A DNA stretch of 43,248 nucleotides, taken from positions 1-43,248 of the forward strand of contig JAOTSC010000006.1 in assembly GCA_030247525.1 (NCBI GenBank), written 5' to 3'. Under the pieces are notes generated by a model. It had not been told where the DNA came from. It ran no database searches and saw only the letters and a program-made list of their open reading frames with translations. The position numbers were made by a program, and so were the translations under genes. This document shows positions 18,238-27,110 of the stretch, one piece after another. This stretch comes from a bacterium. GTDB taxonomy: Bacteria > Electryoneota > JAOADG01. Numbering within the stretch: position 1 is the first letter of the stretch; the number at the start of each line of letters is the position of its first letter.

Positions 18238-19158
18238 ATGTCGGAATACGTATTTCTATTTCCGGGACAAGCGTCGCAATTCGTCGGCATGGGGAAAGAT
18301 TTTATCGGGCAGTACCCCCATGCGAAAGAACGATTTACAGAAGCGTCGGAAATTCTCGGAGTCGATTTATTGAAGGTCTGTATCGAAGGGCCGGAAGAGG
18401 ACCTGAAGCAGACAAGAATAACGCAACCAGCCATCTTCGTTCATTCGGTTATCGCCGCGGAACGATTGCTTGAGCGTGGTATTACTCCGGTTGCGGTTGC
18501 CGGGCACTCCCTCGGCGAGTATTCGGCGCTGGTTGCCGCGAAGGCTTTTGATTTTGGTACCGGGATCCGGTTGGTCGCCTTGCGCGGCAAACTGATGCAA
18601 GCTGATTGTGAAGCGAATCCATCGACGATGGCGGCAGTTGTTGGCTTGCAACCCGATCAGATTTTACAAGTGTGCGCCGATGCGAAAGACACCGGGATTG
18701 TCGTCCCCGCGAATTTCAACAGCCCCGGCCAAACCGTTATCTCCGGCGAAGTCCCGGCAGTATTACGGGCGATGGAATTAGCAAAGGCGGCCGGCGCGCG
18801 GATTGTAAAACAATTACAAGTCTCCGGCGCGTTTCATTCGCCGTGCATGAATAGCGCTGCGGTCGGTATGCAACTTCCGCTCGACGATGCTATAATAAAA
18901 GCGCCGGTTTGCGACGTTTATCCGAACGTCACCGGAAAAGCGACCCGCGATCCGGAAGAAATTCGCCGCTGTCTCAAGGCGCAAGTCACTGCGCCGGTAT
19001 TGTGGGCAGATACGATTGCGAATATGCGCGCTAATGGTCTTATGCGATTTGTTGAAGTCGGTCCGAAGAATGTCTTGCAAGGCATTCTGCGCAGTATCGA
19101 TAAGGGGATTGATATTCAATTGGCGGGAACGGTTACTGAGTTGGAAGCATTGTTGTAA
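18238..19158 (+). CDS. fabD: Malonyl-CoA:ACP transacylase (FabD)
   Basis: A 306-residue acyltransferase that loads malonyl onto ACP. It starts YVFLFPGQASQFVGMGKD, the nucleophile is S91 in GHSLGEYSAL, and the catalytic histidine is H200 in GAFHSP. AGGA precedes the ATG. All active-site residues are intact and the length is normal. Confidence 0.97.
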   Translation: MSEYVFLFPGQASQFVGMGKDFIGQYPHAKERFTEASEILGVDLLKVCIEGPEEDLKQTRITQPAIFVHSVIAAERLLERGITPVAVAGHSLGEYSALVAAKAFDFGTGIRLVALRGKLMQADCEANPSTMAAVVGLQPDQILQVCADAKDTGIVVPANFNSPGQTVISGEVPAVLRAMELAKAAGARIVKQLQVSGAFHSPCMNSAAVGMQLPLDDAIIKAPVCDVYPNVTGKATRDPEEIRRCLKAQVTAPVLWADTIANMRANGLMRFVEVGPKNVLQGILRSIDKGIDIQLAGTVTELEALL

Positions 19159-19168
19159 CATCAGTAGG

Positions 19169-19220
19169 GGCGTGCCGCGCACGCCAAAATTTCGACCGAC
19201 AAGAGTGTCTGTCGTACCGT
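19169..19220 (+). repeat. Two hairpins in the fabD-fabG gap
   Basis: GGCGTGC-CGC-GCACGCC (19169-19185, perfect) and a CGACCGACA/TGTCTGTCG element (19192-19220). The second matches the hairpin at 18168-18195 over most of its length, so these are copies of one module inside the same operon. Confidence 0.7.
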
Positions 19221-19297
19221 AAGGAACTGCAATACGCGCTTACGAAAAGAGGACGAGCCTATGCTGCGTTCCTCGCGAATAATTGAGGGGGAGAGAA

Positions 19298-20038
19298 TTG
19301 TTAACGGATAAAATAGCCCTTGTGACTGGAGCGGCACGCGGCATTGGTCGCGCGATTGCCGAGCGGTTATTGGCGGACGGCGCCATCGTTTTCATTAACG
19401 ATCTCTTTGCCGCCGATGTCGAAAAAACCGTAACTGAGCTTTCCTCAACCAATACCGGAAAAGTATTCGGCATCGCCAGCGACATCTCTACGGAAGAAGG
19501 TTCCAGTGCTGCGATCAACGCCCCCGTCGAAAAATTCGGCCGGATCGATCTCTTAGTTAATAATGCGGGTATCACTCGTGACGGGTTAGTGATGCGGATG
19601 TCGCTCGCTGACTGGGAAAAAGTCATTCACGTCAATTTGACCGGAACGTTCCTTTGCTCGAAAGCGGCTTCCCGGAAAATGCTTTCGCAGAAGAGCGGCC
19701 GGATTATCAACATCAGTTCAGTCGTCGGTGTGATGGGCAATGCCGGACAAGCGAATTACGCCAGCAGTAAAGCGGCGGTGATTGGTCTTACTAAATCGCT
19801 GGCGAAGGAGTTCGGTTCCCGCGGCGTAACGGTAAATGCGATTGCTCCCGGTTACATCGAAACCCCGATGACCCACGTCCTCTCCGAAGAGGTGCGTCAG
19901 AATTTTATGAAGTCGATCCCCTTGCAACGCGCCGGAACCCCGGAAGACGTTGCCGGAGCGGTCGCGTTTCTCGCCGGACCCTCGTCGGCGTACATCACGG
20001 GACAAGTGCTGCACGTTGATGGCGGCATGGTAATGTAG
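19298..20038 (+). CDS. fabG: 3-oxoacyl-ACP reductase (FabG)
   Basis: A 246-residue NADPH-dependent SDR enzyme reducing 3-ketoacyl-ACP in chain elongation. The cofactor motif TGAARGIG is near the N-terminus, followed by NNAG and the catalytic S141, Y154 and K158 (YASSK). The C-terminus [14 protein letters not shown] is typical. I place the start at TTG 19298 because the strong site GAGGGGGAG lies just upstream and the resulting length matches the family. A TTG at 19283 would put that site inside the gene. Confidence 0.95.
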   Translation: MLTDKIALVTGAARGIGRAIAERLLADGAIVFINDLFAADVEKTVTELSSTNTGKVFGIASDISTEEGSSAAINAPVEKFGRIDLLVNNAGITRDGLVMRMSLADWEKVIHVNLTGTFLCSKAASRKMLSQKSGRIINISSVVGVMGNAGQANYASSKAAVIGLTKSLAKEFGSRGVTVNAIAPGYIETPMTHVLSEEVRQNFMKSIPLQRAGTPEDVAGAVAFLAGPSSAYITGQVLHVDGGMVM

Positions 20039-20139
20039 TTACCTTTAGGATTATCCGGTTCGCACTTGTACCGGAGAAAATGAATTTCACCTTTGAAATG
20101 GCAACCGCGGCGACAAAATGTGCCGCAATTGGAGGAACA

Positions 20140-20376
20140 ATGTCCGATAAGGCTTTGAAAGTCAAGGAAATCATTGCCGAGAAGCTTGGCGTTAATATGG
20201 AACAATTAACCGATAACGCACGGTTTATCGAAGATCTCGCCGCCGACTCGCTCACCATTACCGAGCTGATGATGGCATTAGAGGATGAGTTTAAACTGGA
20301 AATCGTCGACGAAGACGCCGAAAAATTGAAGACCGTCGGCGACGCAGTCAAGTATATCGAATCGAAGGTTTCCTAA
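20140..20376 (+). CDS. acpP: Acyl carrier protein
   Basis: A 78-residue acidic protein carrying the growing acyl chain on 4'-phosphopantetheine. The attachment site is S37 in [14 protein letters not shown] (a DSL motif). The start is decided by GGAGG just before the ATG at 20140; an upstream in-frame ATG at 20080 would add 20 residues without family character. It sits between fabG and fabF in the usual order. Confidence 0.96.
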   Translation: MSDKALKVKEIIAEKLGVNMEQLTDNARFIEDLAADSLTITELMMALEDEFKLEIVDEDAEKLKTVGDAVKYIESKVS

Positions 20377-20415
20377 TCGAGAGCGGGCATCGTCCCGCGA
20401 AATCGTGGAGTCGTT

Positions 20416-21663
20416 ATGTCGAAACGACGGGTAGTTATCACCGGTCTCGGTGCCATTACACCCATCGGGATTGGCGTGGACGCGTTTTGGGAAGGGCTGA
20501 AACAAGGAGTTTCCGGCGCTGGTCCTATTACGCTGTTTGATGTCACCAATCATGAAACAAAATTCGCCTGCGAGGTGAAAGGGTTCGATGCAACCAAATG
20601 GATCGACGCGCGCGAAGCGCGCCGCTACGACCGTTATTGCTCGTTTGCCGTTGCCGCTGCGGAATTGGCAATTGAACATGCCGGTTTGTCCAACTGGGAA
20701 GGCATCAATCGTGAGCGGGTTGGCGTCGTGGTTGGCAGCGGTATCGGCGGTTTGGGTGTATTTGAGGAACAGTCTAAAATTCTGTTCGATCGAGGACCGC
20801 GCCGTTTGAGTCCGTTCTTCATCCCGATGATGATTTCCGACATTGCAGCGGGTATTATTAGTATCCGGCACAGCTTGAAGGGTATCAATTTCGCGGTAAC
20901 CAGCGCTTGTGCGACCGGTACTCACGCCATCGGCATTGCTTATCGCCACGTCTTGTTTGGCGACGCGGATATCGTGATCTGCGGCGGAGCGGAAGCGGCG
21001 GTTACGCCAGTGGGAGTCGGTGGTTTCAATTCGATGAAAGCACTCTCTACCCGGAACGACGACCCCACCCATGCTTCGCGACCATTCGATAAAGACCGCG
21101 ATGGCTTTGTCATGGGCGAAGGTTCCGGTATCGTTGTCATCGAAACATTGGAATCGGCAAAGCAACGCGGCGCAAAAATTTACGCCGAAATTGCTGGTCT
21201 TGGATTCACCGGCGACGCTCACCATTTGACGGCTCCCGCTCCGGAAGGAGATGGTGCTCGTCGGGCGATGGAAGCGGCAATTGCCGAGAGTGGTTTACCG
21301 AAAACCGCCTTTGGCTACATCAACGCCCACGGCACCTCGACCGATTACAACGACAAGTTTGAAACGATGGCGATAAAGAATGTGTTCGGCGAACACGCTT
21401 ATAAGCTGGCAGTTTCGTCAACGAAGTCGATGACCGGTCACTTGTTGGGCGCTGCTGGCGGCGTCGAGACGATTGCAGCAACGTTAGCGGTGGCGAATGG
21501 AATCCTGCCGCCAACGATAAATTATACCACCCCCGACCCGGAATGTGACCTCGATTACGTCCCGAACGTAGCCCGGGAGAAGGTTGTGGAAGCCGCTCTT
21601 TCGAATACCTTCGGCTTTGGCGGTCACAATGCCGTGTTGGCAATCAAGCGGTTTGTGGAGTAA
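20416..21663 (+). CDS. fabF: 3-oxoacyl-ACP synthase II (FabF)
   Basis: A 415-residue elongating condensing enzyme. The catalytic triad is C165 in TSACATGTH, H305 in NAHGTSTDYND and H342 in SMTGHLLGAAGG. The C-terminus SNTFGFGGHNAVLAIKRF is diagnostic. GGAG lies 7 nt before the ATG. Length and all motifs are normal. Confidence 0.97.
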   Translation: MSKRRVVITGLGAITPIGIGVDAFWEGLKQGVSGAGPITLFDVTNHETKFACEVKGFDATKWIDAREARRYDRYCSFAVAAAELAIEHAGLSNWEGINRERVGVVVGSGIGGLGVFEEQSKILFDRGPRRLSPFFIPMMISDIAAGIISIRHSLKGINFAVTSACATGTHAIGIAYRHVLFGDADIVICGGAEAAVTPVGVGGFNSMKALSTRNDDPTHASRPFDKDRDGFVMGEGSGIVVIETLESAKQRGAKIYAEIAGLGFTGDAHHLTAPAPEGDGARRAMEAAIAESGLPKTAFGYINAHGTSTDYNDKFETMAIKNVFGEHAYKLAVSSTKSMTGHLLGAAGGVETIAATLAVANGILPPTINYTTPDPECDLDYVPNVAREKVVEAALSNTFGFGGHNAVLAIKRFVE

Positions 21664-21670
21664 CGTTGCT

Positions 21671-21711
21671 AATGTTTATCGGGGGCGTATATTCACGCCC
21701 CTGTAAACATT
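21671..21711 (+). repeat. Long stem-loop between fabF and rnc
   Basis: AATGTTTA (21671-21678) pairs with TAAACATT (21704-21711), and inside it GGGGCGT (21682-21688) pairs with ACGCCCC (21695-21701). There is no T-tract after it, so it is not a standard terminator. It could be a processing site, since the gene just downstream encodes a double-strand RNase. Confidence 0.65.
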
Positions 21712-21724
21712 CTGTGAATATAAA

Positions 21725-22513
21725 ATGTTCGATCGCATTCGCGAATGGCTGCTTGGCACCAAACCAGTGTCGGCGAAAGATGTTCCGCCGGAGCTGGTCG
21801 AGTTGCAGCGGCGATTGGGGTATCGTTTTCGCGATCCGGCGCTCTTGCGGCAAGCGCTCAAGCACCGCAGTTTTTTGGGGCAATCGGGCGAAGCACGCCA
21901 CGAAGCCAATGAACGGATGGAGTTTCTTGGCGATGCTGTACTCGATTTAATCGTTTCCGATTACATCTATAAACGTGATGTTTGTGCGAGCGAAGGGCGA
22001 TTAACCCAAATTAAGTGTACGGTTGTATCGGGAAAATCGCTTGCCCGGTTATCCGATGAGTTGGGGTTGGGTGAATTTATCCTCATGAGCGATGGGGAGT
22101 CCCGCTCCGGTGGACGGCAGCGCTCCTCGATTCTCGAAGATGTGTTTGAAGCGGTAACGGCGGCGATATATCTTGATGGCGGATTTTCTGCGGCACAGAA
22201 ATTCCTCAATAAAGTAGTTTTGAACCGCCTCGACCAGTTGTCGACATTGGAACCATTTAGCAATCACAAATCGGAACTACTCGAGTGGGCGCAGGATATC
22301 GGTTTGGGAACGCCAAAGTACCACGTATTACAGGAAGAGGGGCCGGAGCATAAAAAACTCTTCCACGTTTCGGTTGAAATAGCCGGAAAACCGGTCGCCG
22401 TCGGGCAGGGGAATTCCAAAAAAGCCGCCGAACAGTGCGCCGCAAGAGTCGCATTGGAAACGGTTCAGAACCAAAACGGAAAACTCGACGATCTGACGCC
22501 AGTACAATCATAG
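21725..22513 (+). CDS. rnc: Ribonuclease III
   Basis: A 262-residue double-strand-specific endoribonuclease acting on rRNA precursors and structured mRNA. The RNase III signature NERMEFLGDAVLDL (E63, E66, D70) is present, with the second acidic cluster SILEDVFEAVTAAIY. A double-stranded-RNA-binding domain occupies about 179-247 and ends NSKKAAEQCAARVAL. The gene closes the plsX-fab-acpP-fabF-rnc order common in bacteria. Confidence 0.97.
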   Translation: MFDRIREWLLGTKPVSAKDVPPELVELQRRLGYRFRDPALLRQALKHRSFLGQSGEARHEANERMEFLGDAVLDLIVSDYIYKRDVCASEGRLTQIKCTVVSGKSLARLSDELGLGEFILMSDGESRSGGRQRSSILEDVFEAVTAAIYLDGGFSAAQKFLNKVVLNRLDQLSTLEPFSNHKSELLEWAQDIGLGTPKYHVLQEEGPEHKKLFHVSVEIAGKPVAVGQGNSKKAAEQCAARVALETVQNQNGKLDDLTPVQS

Positions 22514-22592
22514 CGATACTTTTTGTTACATTGGTTCAGGCATATACGATTTGCCAACCATGCACCAATGACATTCCCTGGAGGAACGGACA

Positions 22593-23765
22593 ATGATGGA
22601 TTATTTCCTAACCGAAGATCAACAGCAGTTACGCGATCTTGCCCGGCAAATCGCCATTGAAAAAGTAAAGCCGCGGGTTGCCGAACTGGATCGCGAAGGC
22701 GAATTCCCCTGGGACTTAGTGAAAGTGTTTGCCGACGCCGGGCTCTATGGCGTATATGTCCCGGAAGTGTACGGCGGAGTGGGAATGGGTGTATTTGAAC
22801 TTGCCCTCATCACCGAAGAACTGTCCCGGATCGATGCCGGTACAGCATTAGCGTTAGCCGCCTCCGCGCTTGGAACGTTCCCAATTTTGCTTTCCGGTAA
22901 TGAAGAACAGCGAAAACGGTTTCTTCCCGATTTGGCGAGCGGTTCCAAACTCGCAGCGTTTGGTCTCACCGAACCGAATGCGGGCAGCGACGCTGGAAGT
23001 ATAAAAACCACCGCAATCAAGAAGGGCAACAAGTACGTTCTGAATGGCAGTAAAGTATTTATCACCAATGGCGGCGTTGCAAAAGTATATACCGTCGTCG
23101 CCTCGACTGATCCATCGAAGGGTTCCCGTGGCGCCTCCGCGTTCATCGTAGAAGAGGGCACCCCCGGCTTTACCTATGGAAAAGAAGAGGATAAAGTCGG
23201 TATTCGCGCTTCGGCTACCCGTCAGCTCCATTTTGATAATTGCGAAATTCCCGAAGAAAATCGCATTGGACCTGAAGGCGGCGGATTCCTGGTCGCGATG
23301 AAGACCCTTGACCGCAGCCGCCCCGGTGTTGCCTCGCAAGCGTTGGGAATCGCACAGGGCGCGCTTGATCTCGCCCTCGAATATTCGCGCGAACGAATTC
23401 AATTCGGTCAGACAATCAACAATTTCCAAGCGATCCAGTTTATGCTCGCCGACCTCGCGATTAAAGTGGAATCGGCGCGGGCGTTGTTGTATCAAGTAGC
23501 GCGGATGGTTGATGCCGGAGTGAAAGATGTCGCCCGCGAATCGGCAATGTGCAAGGTACTCGCGTCCGATGTCGCGGTTGCAACTGCTATTGACGCCGTC
23601 CAAATCTTCGGTGGTTATGGTTACATGCGCGACTATCCGATTGAGAAGTTTATGCGCGATGCCAAGATTACCCAGATTTACGAAGGTACCAATCAAATTC
23701 TGCGCGGCGTTATCGCAAAGCATTTGATCAAGGAATCGGCGAACAACGTGAAGTTGATGGGATAA
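22593..23765 (+). CDS. Acyl-CoA dehydrogenase (short-chain/butyryl type)
   Basis: A 390-residue FAD flavoprotein introducing the alpha-beta double bond into acyl-CoA. It has the two family signatures AFGLTEPNAGSDA and QIFGGYGYMRDYPIEKFMRD. The catalytic base is E364 in QIYEGTNQILR, the position typical of short-chain enzymes. GGAGG lies upstream; translation may begin at 22593 or at the next ATG, 22596. It follows rnc by about 80 nt on the same strand, so a degradative enzyme may be co-transcribed with the synthesis operon. Confidence 0.95.
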   Translation: MMDYFLTEDQQQLRDLARQIAIEKVKPRVAELDREGEFPWDLVKVFADAGLYGVYVPEVYGGVGMGVFELALITEELSRIDAGTALALAASALGTFPILLSGNEEQRKRFLPDLASGSKLAAFGLTEPNAGSDAGSIKTTAIKKGNKYVLNGSKVFITNGGVAKVYTVVASTDPSKGSRGASAFIVEEGTPGFTYGKEEDKVGIRASATRQLHFDNCEIPEENRIGPEGGGFLVAMKTLDRSRPGVASQALGIAQGALDLALEYSRERIQFGQTINNFQAIQFMLADLAIKVESARALLYQVARMVDAGVKDVARESAMCKVLASDVAVATAIDAVQIFGGYGYMRDYPIEKFMRDAKITQIYEGTNQILRGVIAKHLIKESANNVKLMG

Positions 23766-23775
23766 ATGAAGACTG

Positions 23776-23798
23776 GGGGGATACAAATAGTGTCCCCC
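23776..23798 (+). terminator. Probable terminator after the acyl-CoA dehydrogenase
   Basis: GGGGGATAC-AAATA-GTGTCCCCC forms a 9-bp stem (one G-U pair) followed by ATTTTC. It lies immediately after the stop codon and just ahead of an unrelated AT-rich gene. Confidence 0.6.
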
Positions 23799-23811
23799 AT
23801 TTTCAAAAAAA

Positions 23812-24915
23812 ATGCCTTACTTGCAACTGCTGTTTCTATCACTGATAGCTATTGTAACACTTGTTAAGCCTGCGCTTCCGAGTGACAAGCAAACCTCTGA
23901 CAATAAGCATTCAGTTGAGTACGCTCTAACCCCCGACAGTTTAATGAAAATTGTATCAAGACAACTAGGGGATACAATTTATTGGAAACTAGCTGACTAT
24001 AATGGGTATAAAGCAGACACACTCAAAGAAGTGATAAATCAGTTATCGTCTCGAGGCTACTTAAAAAACACTGAAATCTTTGTTCTTAAGAGCAAGTCCT
24101 GGAACGCATTTGCTAGTGCTGGTTTGTCAGAACCTGATTTGATTTGTCTTTATACTAACTTGATAGAAGATGTACAAACAAAAGATGAGTTAGCCACCGT
24201 TCTTTCTCATGAAATATCTCACAACAACCGTAAACACGGTTCTGCAAAAGCGAGAGCATTTGGGCTGTCAATCTTGATTAGTGCATTAGCCTTAAAAAAT
24301 GCACCAATGGAACAGCACAAAGCCTTTATCAATTTAATGAATAATGGTTATACCCGTGATCAAGAAATGACAGCAGATGCTGATGCAGTTGTGATTCTTA
24401 CCAAAACCGGTTACAATCCTAACAGTGCATTTGAGCTTTGGGAAAGAGTAAGCAAGAAAGACTCTGTTGATATTGGACGATCATTCATGGATCACCCTCC
24501 TAGTCGTGACCGGGCAGATTCTCTTAGAGCTTTTGTCAATAGATACGTAGTAAAAAAAAAAGATGTCTATCGTATTGACTCTTCCTATTTTCATCGAGAC
24601 ACCTCATTCACAATACAGCAACGCTACACGAATGGGTGTGGTGCTGCAGGAGCGGCATTTGCATTCAACCTTTTTTTTGAAGCATCGAAGTACGACTTCG
24701 ACGTTTCAAAGTTGAAGTGGAAGAAAATGGAAAAGACTTCTTACCGTTGGCTTTTAGCAGGATTCTCGTTCGGATTCATACTTCCTTCTGACTTTTCGTA
24801 TACATCAAGTGACAAACCAAGAGCGAAGACAAAAAAACAATCGTCGATTTCGATTACACCTGTTGTTGAACCTTTCAGCGATGCATTTAAGCTAAACTTT
24901 AGAGTAACATTTTAG
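23812..24915 (+). CDS. M48-family zinc metalloprotease, exported
   Basis: A 367-residue protein with an N-terminal signal sequence (hydrophobic LLFLSLIAIVTLV). The M48 zinc motif is HEISH (H133, E134, H137); the third ligand is probably E185 in DQEMTADADA. The order (protease domain, then MDHPPSRDRADSL) is that of periplasmic M48 proteases of the BepA/LoiP kind. The ~110 C-terminal residues after about 260 are not family-like and contain a glycine/alanine-rich hydrophobic patch (GCGAAGAAFAF). The gene is visibly AT-richer than its neighbours (about 40% GC in a sampled line) and has only an A-tract instead of a ribosome site. Both features suit a horizontally acquired gene. Confidence 0.85.
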   Translation: MPYLQLLFLSLIAIVTLVKPALPSDKQTSDNKHSVEYALTPDSLMKIVSRQLGDTIYWKLADYNGYKADTLKEVINQLSSRGYLKNTEIFVLKSKSWNAFASAGLSEPDLICLYTNLIEDVQTKDELATVLSHEISHNNRKHGSAKARAFGLSILISALALKNAPMEQHKAFINLMNNGYTRDQEMTADADAVVILTKTGYNPNSAFELWERVSKKDSVDIGRSFMDHPPSRDRADSLRAFVNRYVVKKKDVYRIDSSYFHRDTSFTIQQRYTNGCGAAGAAFAFNLFFEASKYDFDVSKLKWKKMEKTSYRWLLAGFSFGFILPSDFSYTSSDKPRAKTKKQSSISITPVVEPFSDAFKLNFRVTF

Positions 24916-24980
24916 TGTTATTTAATAATTTGATAAAATAATTACACGAGGCTAACTGCTTTTTTAATATAGAAAATCAA

Positions 24981-25021
24981 AATTTAACCGGCAAACTCGT
25001 TTAGAATTTGCCGGTTAAATT
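24981..25021. terminator. Bidirectional terminator between convergent genes
   Basis: AATTTAACCGGCAAA (24981-24995) pairs perfectly with TTTGCCGGTTAAATT (25007-25021) across an 11-nt loop. AT-rich flanks on both sides suit termination of the M48 gene and of the convergent outer-membrane gene. Confidence 0.85.
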
Positions 25022-25039
25022 ACTCCATCAAAGCAAAAA

Positions 25040-25852
25040 CTACCACTTGATATCTTCGGCATAACTAATCGTGAAGGCACGGTCGGCGCCGCCCGGATTA
25101 TTTACCCGGTTCCCCATCAAATCCTTGAATTCGAATTGGAGATAGATTTTCCCGATTGCCCACCGGACGCCGCCATTCAGATATCCGCGACCGCGACCGA
25201 GCGATAAGTAATTGCCATTGACTTTTTTGAAGTCGTCCTGCGCGGCATTGTATTCCATGAGCAACACCAATTCCTCGTTCAGCGAAACGTCACAGCCGAG
25301 CGAGCCGCTCATCCCGCGGTCGTCTTCGGTCTCGGTGCTATTCCAATTGACCATCGCATGGAGTCCGAGGTTCTTATCGCCACCGAACCCAAAATTCTTC
25401 GAGGCAACGATAAAAAGACCGGGCGACTTGTACTCGAATCGGTTCAAGGAATCGCTCCAGCGTCCAGCACCTTGGTTGTCGTATCCGCCGACAATCGCCG
25501 GGAACGCTTCAGTTTCTTCCCACAATCGATACTTCACGAGCACGCCCGGCTGCTTATTCCCTTCGACATTGCCACGTCCGACAACATTGGTGCCGCCATA
25601 GGAGAGACCCATCATAAAGCGGCGGAACAAGCCGATCCCCATTTGCAACTGAATGCCCCCTTCGGGATAAATCCGAAGGTCGGAATTGAATTCGGAGCGG
25701 TGATTGATACCGGCAGTCGGCATATCGATTACCCGGAGCGGTTCGCGTTGTGCAGCTTCCGGGGCTTGGGCAAAGGTGATGCCGGTGATTCCCAGTACGA
25801 GCAAACTGAGTAGAATTTGGATCGAATGGTGACGTAACGTAGTGGTAATCAT
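25040..25852 (-). CDS. Probable outer-membrane beta-barrel protein
   Basis: A 270-residue protein with a cleavable signal peptide (hydrophobic stretch ending TFAQA). The rest is rich in alternating aromatic/glycine beta-strands, e.g. GIQLQMGIGLFRRFMMGLSY, PGLFIVASKNFGF and GGVRWAIGKIYLQFEFKDLM. The last residues end in an aromatic (IKW), a common outer-membrane barrel ending. It resembles YjbH-type or PorV-like small barrels in layout but I cannot assign a family. It is transcribed alone and converges on the M48 gene. Confidence 0.7.
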   Translation of the reverse strand: MITTTLRHHSIQILLSLLVLGITGITFAQAPEAAQREPLRVIDMPTAGINHRSEFNSDLRIYPEGGIQLQMGIGLFRRFMMGLSYGGTNVVGRGNVEGNKQPGVLVKYRLWEETEAFPAIVGGYDNQGAGRWSDSLNRFEYKSPGLFIVASKNFGFGGDKNLGLHAMVNWNSTETEDDRGMSGSLGCDVSLNEELVLLMEYNAAQDDFKKVNGNYLSLGRGRGYLNGGVRWAIGKIYLQFEFKDLMGNRVNNPGGADRAFTISYAEDIKW

Positions 25853-26207
25853 GCTTCCTCCGCAGTGGGCTTCATTTTCGGAAAGCTACGGATTTCCAGA
25901 GAGCGTAGCAAGTGTTTCCAATGGATTTTCATCAGAAAAAGAAAACGGGAGAGTAATATTGTTCGTACACTGCTTGTACGACAGCCGTTGCATCTGTTAG
26001 ATTAACCGCGTGCAGCCGGATGCGCTCGCAATGAATGCCGATCAAAAACATCAGCCGCTTCGTCTCGTATTATTGGATGAGTCGAAACGGAAATTGGTTG
26101 CACAAGTTCTGCGCGGAAGGGCACGTTACACCCAATTCGCAGATTAACTTTATCTCACAGCATAAACCCGTTAGAATGATTACGCGTAGCGTTGGTTCAA
26201 AATCACT
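25853..26207. other. Divergent intergenic region
   Basis: Spacer between divergent genes. It contains a hairpin with arms CGTACA/TGTACG at about 25974-25990 and a possible small ORF (listed separately). Nothing else is recognisable. Confidence 0.4.
26010..26147 (+). CDS. Possible small ORF, function unknown
   Basis: From GTG 26010 (or ATG 26031) the frame codes for 45 (or 38) residues including QPLRLVLLDESKRKLVAQ and ends at TAA 26147. The text is basic and helix-like with codon use like the neighbours. There is no ribosome-binding site and I recognise no family, so this is only a candidate. Confidence 0.22.
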   Translation: MQPDALAMNADQKHQPLRLVLLDESKRKLVAQVLRGRARYTQFAD

Positions 26208-26936
26208 ATGTTAAGAAATATGAATAAGCTCCGTCGATGGTTGCCGGTCGGAGGCGCAGTAACTCTGCTCTTAACGCAGATGTGGCTTTGTTATGCCCAA
26301 GTGCCACGCCCGACACCCAAGCAAATCGAAGCGCAGCCCGGCGAGTTCGTCATCGCTCAACTCAAGTACAGTGGTGGCGGTGACTGGTATGCCAATCCCT
26401 CCGCATTACCGAATCTACTCGCCTTTGCAAAATCCAAGGCGAATCTCGCCTGTGCCGAGCGGGCAGCGACCGTGATGCTCGATTCGCCGGATTTATGGCG
26501 GTACCGCTATCTCTACATCACCGGACACGGCAACATCGCGCTTACTACCGAAGAGGCGCGCAATCTGCGGGACTGGCTCGAAGCGGGGGGCTTTCTCCAT
26601 GCCGACGATAATTACGGTTTGGATGGTTCGTTTCGCCGGGAAATGAAAAAGGTCTTTCCCGAACAGGACCTGAAAGAGGTTCCCGCCGATCACCCGATCT
26701 ATCAGAAACCGTTCCGGTTTGCCGACGGCAGACCACCGAAAATCCACGAACACGATGGCAAACCGGCTCAGGGATTTGGCTGGTGGATCGATGGTCGGTT
26801 GGCTGTGTATTACACCTATCAATGCGACCTTGGCGACGGGTGGGAAGACCCTGACGTCCACCACGATCCGGAACCGGTGCGGCAGGCGGCATTGCAGATG
26901 GGTACCAATTTGTTGGTATATGCGTTAACGAATTGA
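26208..26936 (+). CDS. DUF4159 domain protein, exported
   Basis: A 242-residue protein with a signal peptide (hydrophobic TLLLTQMWLCYAQ). The mature part matches DUF4159: QLKYSGGGDWYANPSALPNLL, YLYITGHGNIALT, LRDWLEAGGFLHADDNYG and DHPIYQKPF. The fold is thought to be related to glutamine-amidotransferase-like/ThuA-like domains; no catalytic role has been shown to my knowledge. Translation may start at 26208 or at the ATG 26220. It is followed at once by REP sequences. Confidence 0.85.
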   Translation: MLRNMNKLRRWLPVGGAVTLLLTQMWLCYAQVPRPTPKQIEAQPGEFVIAQLKYSGGGDWYANPSALPNLLAFAKSKANLACAERAATVMLDSPDLWRYRYLYITGHGNIALTTEEARNLRDWLEAGGFLHADDNYGLDGSFRREMKKVFPEQDLKEVPADHPIYQKPFRFADGRPPKIHEHDGKPAQGFGWWIDGRLAVYYTYQCDLGDGWEDPDVHHDPEPVRQAALQMGTNLLVYALTN

Positions 26937-26953
26937 ATTTTCACAGCATTGGT

Positions 26954-26977
26954 GGTAGCCGCAGGCTTTAGCCTGCG
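26954..26977. repeat. Single REP palindrome
   Basis: GGTAGCCGCAGGC-TTTA-GCCTGCG, one A-type arm of the REP pair, just downstream of the DUF4159 gene. Confidence 0.85.
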
Positions 26978-27010
26978 TTACGGGTAGTTGTAAGTATTAA
27001 CAAACGCATT

Positions 27011-27084
27011 GGTAGCCGCAGGCTTTAGCCTGCGTTCATTGATATTCTCGGATGGTAAAACGCGGGCTAAAGCCCGCGGCTACC
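27011..27084. repeat. REP pair (BIME), left copy flanking the RAYT gene
   Basis: A 74-bp element starting GGTAGCCGCAGGC and ending GCCCGCGGCTACC. It holds an A-type hairpin (CGCAGGC/GCCTGCG) and a G-type hairpin (CGCGGGC/GCCCGCG) separated by a 26-nt spacer. It is identical, base for base, to 27614-27687. Confidence 0.95.
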
Positions 27085-27110
27085 AAGAAAATCTTATACA
27101 GGTTTGGCAG

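Noticed and set aside
20278-21225. Minus-strand ORF of 315 codons opposite fabF and acpP
   Set aside because: It is antisense to intact fabF with full catalytic triad, has no ribosome site and its translation shows no family pattern.
22854-23786. Minus-strand ORF of 310 codons opposite the acyl-CoA dehydrogenase
   Set aside because: It mirrors a fully conserved enzyme gene; its translation is low-complexity shadow sequence.
27009-27110. Longer N-terminus for the RAYT gene
   Set aside because: It would translate the 74-bp REP pair; the Y1 domain begins after ATG 27111.
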